Shown here: positions 8,622-15,378 of the stretch, in pieces
Numbering within the stretch: position 1 is the first letter of the stretch
Layout of the letters: each line of letters opens with the position of its first letter
Assembly (NCBI RefSeq): GCF_002214805.1
Contig: NZ_CP019914.1
Location: forward strand, 1,984,001-2,048,000
Reading direction: 5' to 3'
Length of the DNA stretch: 64,000 bases
DNA from: Brachyspira hampsonii
GTDB lineage: Bacteria > Spirochaetota > Brachyspiria > Brachyspirales > Brachyspiraceae
Made by a program: the position numbers and the translations under genes
The notes under the pieces: model-generated
Database searches by the model: none
Told to the model about the DNA's origin: nothing
The model's input: the letters and a program-made list of their open reading frames with translations, nothing else

Positions 8622-10805
8622 ATGAATATAAATAATTTAAAAAATTTATTAAATGAATATAATGTTGTTATTCCTATGCTTCAAAGAGATTATGTACAAG
8701 GTAAAAAATCAAAAATTAGTATAGCCGAATCTTTTTTGCGTAATATATTTGAGGTTCTTGAGGGTAATCAAAATAAGTTACATATAGATTTTATTTACGG
8801 ATATTTAGAAGATAATAATTTTATACTTATAGATGGTCAGCAGAGGGTAACAACATTATGGCTTTTATATTTAATTATATATAAAATTAATAATGATTTT
8901 GATAATATAAAGGAATTATTATCTAATTTTTCATATAGAATAAGAGAAAGTTCATATAAATTTTGTAAAAACCTTATAAATAAAGAATTAAAGTTAGATG
9001 TAAATCCCAAAGAATATATTTTAAATAGCACAGGAACTTTTGGCAAAACTGATGAATTAAACAATGATCCTACTATAAGAGCTATTCTTAATATGATGGA
9101 TTTAATTTATAAAAAAATAGAAGATAAAGATACTCAAACATTGAATAAATATAAAAATAATTTAGATAATATTACTTTTTCTATTTTCAATATGGGTGAA
9201 TATGATCTAGGTGAAGAATTATATATAAAAATGAATGCCAGAGGAAAGCAATTAAGTAAGTACGAAAATCTTAAAGCATATATAGAGAGTGATTTAAATT
9301 TAAAAGAACATTATGATTTACTTGCAAGTATAGATAATTTATGGAGTGATTATTTTTTTGACATAAAAAATAAAGACAAATTTGATAATAGAGCCTTATC
9401 TTTCTTATATTATTCTGCTTTGTTTTTTCATATCGATTCAAATATTTCTAATAAAGATTTAATAAATTATTTGGATAGTAATATCGAAATTATAGATCAT
9501 AGCTTTTTTAGTATACTAAAATTATATAAGAATATTAAACTACTTAATAATGCTATTGAAGTATTATATAAATATAAAGATATTTTAAATATTAAAATAT
9601 TTGATGATATAAAATTATTAAGAAAAGATATATGCTACTTTTATGCTTTCTTATTTTTTATAAAAAAATTAAATAATGATAATTTTGATAAAAAGATATT
9701 TAATGATTATTACAGAGTATGCAGACATTTTATAGAAAATCATAGATTGGATAAACCTGAACATATTAAAAGTTTTTATGATTTATTTGCTGATTTATCT
9801 AATGGATATAGTGATATATATAAATATTTATCTTGTAAATCTAAATTGAGTTCTTTTCATACAGAAATATATGAATTAGAAATAAAAAAAGCTAAACTAA
9901 TTTTAGAAAGCAGATATGGTGGGGATAATTGGGAAGACATTTTGAATAAAACAAGCGATAATAATTTTTTAGTTGGCTGGGTAGGATTTCTATTAGATTT
10001 TAGTAAAAAAAATAAGAAAGAAGATTTTGATAAATTTACAAAGTATACTAATTTAACAATTGAAATTATTGATAGAATAATAAAACAAGATGGTTTTCTA
10101 AATTTATTTCAAAGAGCTTTGTTAATTTTTGGAGATTATGGATTTTATTCTAGAAATTATTATTATTATTATGGTAATATACCTCAAGTAAGTGTATACA
10201 GAGACAGAGAAGCTTGGAATTGGTTACTGTCAGGATATAAAAATGATTTTGGAAATAAAAATTATTTAAAACAATTATTTGATAAAATAATTTTGCATAG
10301 AGAAAATGATATTGAAAAAGCACTAATATCAATTATAAATAATGCAAATTTAAAAAATAAGTTATGGTTTGAATATTTATTGATAAAAGATAAAAAATTA
10401 TTTGAATATATAGACAAAGAAGAAACATTTCAAAAATGTGGAAGAATAAGAAAACATTTTGATAATAATGATCATATTATAGATTGTCTGCTTCTTCCAC
10501 CTGCTAAAGGTAAAAGAGAATCAATAGATTTACTATCATATTCTTTCTATTTGTATATCAAAGATAAACTAGAAGTTTCAGAGTTTAAAGCTGATAAAGT
10601 GAAATATGATAAATATGAAGATAATAGAAATAAAAATTCTTACTTTGATATAATAATAAAATCTAAAAACAAAGAAATTATATGTGATAGTATTAATTCT
10701 ATAATAAAAATAGGAACTAAAAAATATAATATAAATTTGGGAATTGGTTCTGATATTTTTGTTGAATTTAATAGAATATTAAAAGAAGCAAAGTTAATAA
10801 AATAA
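8622..10805 (+). CDS. second DUF262 protein without recognisable nuclease domain
   Basis: 727 aa from ATG 8622 (RBS TTGGAGA). A longer frame starting inside the upstream gene lacks an RBS and adds residues outside the domain. DUF262 hallmarks are MLQRDYVQG (QRDY at 21-24) and IDGQQRVTTLW (DGQQR 71-75), plus KMNARGKQLSKYENLKA, a typical DUF262 helix. The long C-terminal part (about 300-727) contains RALLIFGDYGF and AWNWLLSGYKNDF but no His/Asn pattern of DUF1524 that I can see. It is separated from the first DUF262 gene by 19 bp and was probably made from the same mRNA. Probably the two proteins work together as a defence module; the activity of this subunit is unknown. Confidence 0.75.
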   Translation: MNINNLKNLLNEYNVVIPMLQRDYVQGKKSKISIAESFLRNIFEVLEGNQNKLHIDFIYGYLEDNNFILIDGQQRVTTLWLLYLIIYKINNDFDNIKELLSNFSYRIRESSYKFCKNLINKELKLDVNPKEYILNSTGTFGKTDELNNDPTIRAILNMMDLIYKKIEDKDTQTLNKYKNNLDNITFSIFNMGEYDLGEELYIKMNARGKQLSKYENLKAYIESDLNLKEHYDLLASIDNLWSDYFFDIKNKDKFDNRALSFLYYSALFFHIDSNISNKDLINYLDSNIEIIDHSFFSILKLYKNIKLLNNAIEVLYKYKDILNIKIFDDIKLLRKDICYFYAFLFFIKKLNNDNFDKKIFNDYYRVCRHFIENHRLDKPEHIKSFYDLFADLSNGYSDIYKYLSCKSKLSSFHTEIYELEIKKAKLILESRYGGDNWEDILNKTSDNNFLVGWVGFLLDFSKKNKKEDFDKFTKYTNLTIEIIDRIIKQDGFLNLFQRALLIFGDYGFYSRNYYYYYGNIPQVSVYRDREAWNWLLSGYKNDFGNKNYLKQLFDKIILHRENDIEKALISIINNANLKNKLWFEYLLIKDKKLFEYIDKEETFQKCGRIRKHFDNNDHIIDCLLLPPAKGKRESIDLLSYSFYLYIKDKLEVSEFKADKVKYDKYEDNRNKNSYFDIIIKSKNKEIICDSINSIIKIGTKKYNINLGIGSDIFVEFNRILKEAKLIK

Positions 10806-10882
10806 TTTTAATGAATTTGATTTTTTTATTTTTATGTATCATACTATAAGTAGGGAAATACAAACAAAAAGGATTTGCGATA

Positions 10883-12238
10883 ATGATAGAAAATTTTATA
10901 CCTAATAAAAAAGTATTCGTATTTGATACTAATGTGATACTTCATGATTTTAAGTCAATATTTTCTTTTGAAGAAACTAATATAGTTATACCTATTACAG
11001 TTTTAGAAGAGGTTGATAAGTTTAAAAAAGGAAGCGATACAATAAATTTCAATGCCAGAGAGTTCATAAGAGAGCTTGATGTTATAGTAGAGAAAAATGA
11101 AGAGCTTCAGGGTACTAAAGATATTTTTAAAAAAGGTGCTTTTCTTGATAATAAAAGTAAAGTGTTTATAGATGTTAATAATGAAGAGAGAGATGATTTT
11201 AAAAAAATATTTTCAAATAGTATTCCAGATCATAAAATACTATCATGTGCCTATAATATAAAATGTGAAAATCAGCGTGTCATTCTCATAACTAAAGATA
11301 TTAATATGAGAATGAAGGCTAGAAGTTTAGGTATTGATACACAAGACTATAATACTGACAAGATAGAAAAATTATCATCATTATTTACAGGTATAGAAAG
11401 TATATCAGGAGATAATGCACGCATTTATATAAAAGATCTTAATGAAAATAAAGAGATAGCAGTAAAAGGAGAACATTCCATATATCCAAATACATATTTC
11501 TGCTACAGAGTAAAAGAAGATGATGAGGCAGTAATAGGCAAATATAAAGATGATACAAAAACAATAGTTCATGTTGATACTAATATTGATGCCTACGGAA
11601 TAAAGCCTAGAAATGAAGAGCAGGCTATGGCTTTGGACGTTTTACTTGATAATGATATACCTCTAGTAACAATAATGGGTAAGGCAGGTACTGGTAAAAC
11701 TCTTCTCGCACTTGCAGCTGCTTTAGCCAAGAGAAGAGAGTACAGACAGATACTTTTAGCACGTCCTGTAGTTGCACTTTCTAATAAAGATTTGGGCTTT
11801 CTTCCGGGGGATATTAACAGCAAATTAGATCCTTATATGCAGCCTTTATTTGATAATCTTTCTGTTATACAGCATATTCATTCTGATGATAGTGATGAAA
11901 GCAAAAACATAAAAAAAATGCTTGAAAATGAAAAGATAGTTATATCTCCTTTAGCATATATAAGAGGAAGAAGTTTGAATAAAATATATTTTATAGTAGA
12001 TGAAGCTCAGAACTTAACGCCTCATGAAATAAAAACTATAATAACTAGAGCGGGAGAAGGTACAAAAATAGTGTTCACAGGAGATATTCATCAGATAGAC
12101 ACTCCGTATTTGGACGAAAGAAACAATGGTCTTACTTATTTAATAGACCGCACAAAAGCAGAAGTATTAAGCGGTACTGTAACACTTGAAAAAGGAGAGC
12201 GTTCAAAACTTGCAGAGCTTGCTGCTAATGTATTATAA
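10883..12238 (+). CDS. PhoH family ATPase with N-terminal PIN domain (YlaK/PhoH2-like)
   Basis: 451-aa PIN-PhoH fusion. PIN nuclease domain: FDTNVILHD (Asp15, Asp22) at the start, IPITVLEEVDKFKKG, and the acidic VILITKDINMRMKARSLG segment around 130-155. The PhoH ATPase domain has Walker A GKAGTGKT at 266-273, the LARPVV motif, DEAQN (373-377) as Walker B, and FTGDIHQID as the sensor-like region. Such proteins are RNA helicase/ribonuclease enzymes. RBS AAGGA precedes ATG 10883. It is followed by a strong terminator and appears monocistronic. Its presence in this cluster may be incidental, since the family is near-universal. Confidence 0.92.
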   Translation: MIENFIPNKKVFVFDTNVILHDFKSIFSFEETNIVIPITVLEEVDKFKKGSDTINFNAREFIRELDVIVEKNEELQGTKDIFKKGAFLDNKSKVFIDVNNEERDDFKKIFSNSIPDHKILSCAYNIKCENQRVILITKDINMRMKARSLGIDTQDYNTDKIEKLSSLFTGIESISGDNARIYIKDLNENKEIAVKGEHSIYPNTYFCYRVKEDDEAVIGKYKDDTKTIVHVDTNIDAYGIKPRNEEQAMALDVLLDNDIPLVTIMGKAGTGKTLLALAAALAKRREYRQILLARPVVALSNKDLGFLPGDINSKLDPYMQPLFDNLSVIQHIHSDDSDESKNIKKMLENEKIVISPLAYIRGRSLNKIYFIVDEAQNLTPHEIKTIITRAGEGTKIVFTGDIHQIDTPYLDERNNGLTYLIDRTKAEVLSGTVTLEKGERSKLAELAANVL

Positions 12239-12266
12239 AATTATTTAATATTTATTAACAATTAAG

Positions 12267-12308
12267 GCATGGAGTGCGGTGAAGAAATCCCCACTTTATG
12301 CTTTTTTT
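12267..12308 (+). terminator. strong Rho-independent terminator after the PhoH gene
   Basis: Ten-pair stem GCATGGAGTG (12267-12276) with CACTTTATGC (12292-12301), including two G-U pairs in RNA, followed by seven T (12302-12308). Confidence 0.85.
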
Positions 12309-12334
12309 GTTTTTGACTAAAGTTTATATTTACT

Positions 12335-12478
12335 TTTTTTATTCAATTTTAAAAGACACACCATCCCAAGTATTAATTAGATTTACAATCTATTTAACGC
12401 ACGGTGAAAAATATTTAAAATATTAATAAAATTTGAATTGAAAATAAATTTTTAATTTTATTCTGCGTGCGGTAAGTA
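12335..12478 (+). repeat. intergenic repeat, family 1 copy A
   Basis: Ordered blocks shared with copies at 38347-38465 (reverse orientation) and 39400-39585: TTTTTATTCAATTT, a CACC-rich box ending in CCCAAG, TTTAACGCACG (to 12403), an AT spacer, then the inverted partner CGTGCG at 12466-12471 followed by GTAAGTAAA. The CGCACG/CGTGCG ends could pair. The rest of the 12238-12646 gap is AT-rich, with GGTGAG and GGCGGT fragments that may be worn pieces of the same repeat. Confidence 0.6.
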
Positions 12479-12645
12479 AAACATTAAATTAAAGCTTGTG
12501 ATGGTGAGAACTTTTTAATCTAAATATAGTTTAAAATAAAAACTAGTTAATAGATATTAGAGGCGGTAGTTAAAATAAAATTTAAAACTTGATAAATATA
12601 GACTAAATTATATAATTTAATCACTAAAAATTATTTGGAAATATT

Positions 12646-13065
12646 ATGTCAGAGAATATTCGTTGGAAACAGAGATTTTATAATTTTGAAAAAGCTTTTA
12701 ATTTATTAAAAAGTGTATTTGAAGAAAAAGAAATAAATGACTTATCATTACTAGAACAGGAAGGTGTTGTTCAAAGATTTGAATATACTTATGAATTAGC
12801 TTGGAAAACTTTGAAAGATTATTTAGAATATAATGGAAGTTTAAACAATATAGATATTTCCCCTAGAAATATTTTTAAAGAAGCATATTCAGCAAAGATT
12901 ATCAAAAATCAAGATGATTTTATTGATATGATGTTAAGCCGTAATTTACTTTCGCATACTTATGATTTTATTAAATTCAAAGAAATTATTATCAAGGTAG
13001 AAAATAATTATTTAAAAATACTTAATGAATTATATAGTTTCTTTTTGGATAAAATAAATGATTAA
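12646..13065 (+). CDS. HEPN-domain protein, HI0074/HepT family (toxin of HEPN/MNT pair)
   Basis: 139-aa all-helical protein of the HI0074 nucleotidyltransferase substrate-binding family. N-terminal RWKQRFYNFEKAFNLLK and the YELAWKTLKDYLE helix are characteristic. The HEPN RNase motif R-x4-H-x-Y is intact: Arg99-Asn100...His104-Thr-Tyr106. In HepT-type toxins this motif cleaves RNA and the tyrosine is the site modified by the partner. The partner nucleotidyltransferase begins 14 bp downstream in the same direction. Start ATG 12646 has GGAA upstream. As HEPN/MNT (type VII) toxin-antitoxin modules go, gene order toxin-first is normal. Confidence 0.88.
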   Translation: MSENIRWKQRFYNFEKAFNLLKSVFEEKEINDLSLLEQEGVVQRFEYTYELAWKTLKDYLEYNGSLNNIDISPRNIFKEAYSAKIIKNQDDFIDMMLSRNLLSHTYDFIKFKEIIIKVENNYLKILNELYSFFLDKIND

Positions 13066-13078
13066 AGGATAAATATTA

Positions 13079-13369
13079 ATGCTTGATGAAAAGATAAAAG
13101 AAGGTATAAAAAATATATGCAGTTCTTATGGGAATATAGAAAAAGTTATACTGTTTGGTTCTAGGGCAATGGATAAAGAAAAATATAATTCGGATATAGA
13201 TTTGGCTGTAATAGGAAAGTTTGATTTGCTATTTTGCGAAAGATTAAAAGAAGAATTATCAGAACTTCCTACTCTTTTGAAATTCGATGTGATTTCTTAT
13301 AATGATATAGAAAATCAAGAATTAATAAATGATATAAAAAATCATGGAAAAATTATTTATAAAAAATAG
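13079..13369 (+). CDS. MNT nucleotidyltransferase, HI0073/MntA family (antitoxin)
   Basis: 96-aa minimal nucleotidyltransferase. Signature GS-x10-D-x-D is complete: Gly27-Ser28 in LFGSRAMD and Asp39-Ile-Asp41. This active site transfers nucleotides; in characterised MntA antitoxins it AMPylates a tyrosine next to the HEPN active site and so neutralises HepT. RBS AAAGGA lies 10 bases before ATG 13079. Cotranscribed with the HEPN gene. Confidence 0.88.
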   Translation: MLDEKIKEGIKNICSSYGNIEKVILFGSRAMDKEKYNSDIDLAVIGKFDLLFCERLKEELSELPTLLKFDVISYNDIENQELINDIKNHGKIIYKK

Positions 13370-13418
13370 TATTAATTATATTTGATGAATAATGTATCAT
13401 TATAGCAGGAAAATATTT

Positions 13419-13465
13419 CATCATTAATATATTCTATAATCAAGTTTATTTATATATACTTAAAC
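13419..13465 (-). pseudogene. relict 5' end of an ankyrin-lipoprotein gene
   Basis: On the minus strand the sequence around ATGAAATATTT closely matches the leader and start codon of the intact ankyrin gene at 14788 (shared AACTTGA-TATAG-ATA-ATT blocks), but the frame stops after 17 codons. A promoter-like TTGACA / 17 bases / TATATA lies upstream of it (13458-13481). It looks like the remaining start of a deleted paralogue. Confidence 0.5.
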
Positions 13466-13473
13466 GATTATAT

Positions 13474-13743
13474 TTTGTCAATTTTAGTTTTTTCAATTTT
13501 ATTGTTTGTGGGGGCTTTACCCTTACGAAGAGCACCACACTTCTTTTGCGACCGTATGGAGTGCCTGTGGTATTGCCAAAAAGAAGCTTATATCCTCGAC
13601 AAGTTCGGATACGCTTTGCGAAAGATTATATTTTAGCTTAAATTAATAGTTTATATTACATGTAATACAATTATAGTATGATTTAGTACTAATTTTATAC
13701 TTGCACTTTTTGCAGCGGGAAAAAGTTGCAAAAAAATGACAAA
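13474..13743. repeat. about 270-bp intergenic repeat, family 2 copy 1
   Basis: Bounded by TTTGTCA (13474-13480) and TGACAAA (13737-13743). It contains a GGGGGCTTTACCC block, CACCACACTTCTTTT, and near its right end a hairpin-forming ACTTTTTGCAGCGGG with AAAAAGTTG. The same order occurs at 41286-41562. It is richer in G+C than the surroundings. It fills the gap between the MNT gene and the 3' end of the ankyrin gene. Confidence 0.55.
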
Positions 13744-13774
13744 CTTAAAAAATTTCAGTATATATTACAAAGTA

Positions 13775-14788
13775 TTAATTATATTTTTCAAGAAGCTCAA
13801 CTATATCCTTATAATCTTCTTCTTTTGCCAAATCAAGTGCAGTACGTCCATATTCATCAGTTACAGAAGTATCTGCATTATTTTCTAAAAGTACTTTTGC
13901 AGCTTCAAACTGATTAAAACTAGCAGCCATCATCAAAGCAGTCATTCCAAAGTCAGTGGTATAATTAATATCAGCACCATTTTCTAATAACATATTTATT
14001 ATATTAGTATTACCTCTATAAGCAGCATTCATTAAAGGAGTAGAAGATATATCCGTATGTTCATTTTTTATTTCGCATACTGTATTGGCGTCAGCTCCCT
14101 TTTCAAGTAAAAATTTTACCATATCTTCATTATTATAAGTTGAGGCATAAACTAAAGCATTAATGTCGTCATCATCCCTTGCTTCAATATCAGCACCTTT
14201 TTCAATTAAAAGATCTGCTATAGCAATATTATGACGACCTGCACTTGCCATAAGTGGAGTAAATCCTGACTCAGTAGTTAAATTTACATCGGCTCCTAAA
14301 TCTATAAGTTTACGAACAAGTCCTTCATCATAATACATAGCTTCTATTAATGGAGTAGAATATCCCAAAGCTAAATTAACATCTGCATTATTTTCTAATA
14401 AATAATTTATGATATCAGTTTGTTTATATTTTATAGCTTGTATTAAAGGTGTTGACTTGGAATATTCATCTATCTCTAAGTTATAATTAACATCTAAACT
14501 TTTTGATTCAATTAATTTTTTGATTGTTTGAAAATCTCCTGATTCTATAAAAGATATAATTTCTTTATCTGTGTATGAATAATATTCTGTTTCTTCCGTT
14601 TCTTCTGTATTTATTGATGAATTATTTGATTTATTATCTTTATCGTCTGTATTTGATTGTTCTGTTATATTATTATCTGTATTGTCATCTAAATTTATAG
14701 TTACTTTATCTGTATTATTATTGTTTGATTCTTTGGTATTACAAGAAAATATAATTATAGAAAGTAAAAAAATTAATAAATATTTCAT
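13775..14788 (-). CDS. ankyrin-repeat lipoprotein
   Basis: 337 aa from ATG 14788 (AGGA 10 bases upstream); a TTG two codons earlier is less likely. Lipoprotein signal peptide with lipobox IIFSC (Cys16), then a 75-residue acidic, Asn/Asp/Thr-rich linker, then about seven ankyrin repeats with classic TPLIQAIKY, GADVNL, TPLMASAGRHN and TALDLAKEE motifs up to the C-terminus. Predicted to be anchored to the membrane facing the periplasm or outside and to bind proteins. Ankyrin lipoproteins of this kind are abundant in Brachyspira. A broken relative lies divergently at 14974 and a relict start at 13419. Confidence 0.88.
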   Translation of the reverse strand: MKYLLIFLLSIIIFSCNTKESNNNNTDKVTINLDDNTDNNITEQSNTDDKDNKSNNSSINTEETEETEYYSYTDKEIISFIESGDFQTIKKLIESKSLDVNYNLEIDEYSKSTPLIQAIKYKQTDIINYLLENNADVNLALGYSTPLIEAMYYDEGLVRKLIDLGADVNLTTESGFTPLMASAGRHNIAIADLLIEKGADIEARDDDDINALVYASTYNNEDMVKFLLEKGADANTVCEIKNEHTDISSTPLMNAAYRGNTNIINMLLENGADINYTTDFGMTALMMAASFNQFEAAKVLLENNADTSVTDEYGRTALDLAKEEDYKDIVELLEKYN

Positions 14789-14851
14789 AAACAATGTATC
14801 CTATAGTCAAGTTTTTATTTATTATATTATAAAAATGTATTTTTTCAAGTT

Positions 14852-14879
14852 TTGATATTAAATCCCTATAGAGTATAAT
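14852..14879 (+). promoter_or_regulatory. sigma-70-type promoter upstream of ankyrin pseudogene
   Basis: TTGATA (14852-14857), 16 bases, perfect TATAAT (14874-14879), about 95 bases before the broken ankyrin gene. The rest of the gap between 14788 and 14974 is AT-rich without other features. Confidence 0.6.
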
Positions 14880-14973
14880 CTTTCATTTAAAGTATATTGA
14901 TAATAATAAAATGAAATAATTATAAAAAATATAGACTATTTTTTATGTATAAAAATATTATTAAGGAGAGTTT

Positions 14974-15293
14974 ATGAAAATTACTAAAACATTAATAACC
15001 ATAATATTTTCATTAGCTTTATTTAATTCATTAAAACTAATAAGAACAGGCACTGATGTTAATACAAAAGATGATAAAAGAGTAAGTGCTTTGATGTATG
15101 CTGTTAAAAGCGGAAATTTAGATTTAGTAAAATAGAGGCAGGGGCAGATTATAATGCAAAAAATTCTGACATCATAAATGCTTTAATGGTTGAGGCTTCT
15201 GAAGGCATAGAAGATATTATTGAAGTGTTGGAAAAATATGGTGGTAAAATTAGTTTTGAAATAAGTCTCAAAATAATTTATATAATTTTATAA
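14974..15293 (+). pseudogene. frameshifted ankyrin-repeat gene
   Basis: RBS AAGGAG and ATG 14974 open a signal-peptide-like start (KITKTLITIIFSLALFNS), which runs directly into an ankyrin repeat (GTDVNTKDDKRVSALMYAV) and stops at TAG 15133. The -1 frame from 15132 continues the repeat (IEAGADYNAKNSDIINALM) and ends at TAA 15291. So one indel near 15130 splits the gene, and the start region already lacks most repeats. A promoter and a terminator still flank it, so it may be transcribed. Confidence 0.75.
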
Positions 15294-15296
15294 AAG

Positions 15297-15342
15297 ATAG
15301 TATAATGCGATTAACTTGTAATTATTGCATTATACTATTTTT
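15297..15342 (+). terminator. Rho-independent terminator
   Basis: Perfect 12-bp inverted repeat ATAGTATAATGC (15297-15308) / GCATTATACTAT (15327-15338) followed by T residues to 15342; it ends the ankyrin pseudogene unit and lies just before the next gene. Confidence 0.7.
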
Positions 15343-15378
15343 GTAGTAAAATACTTTCATTATTTAGGATTTTTAATA

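Noticed and set aside
13726-13917. 63-codon open frame overlapping the 3' end of the ankyrin gene
   Set aside because: Antisense to a well-supported gene and without RBS; composition is the mirror of the ankyrin coding strand.
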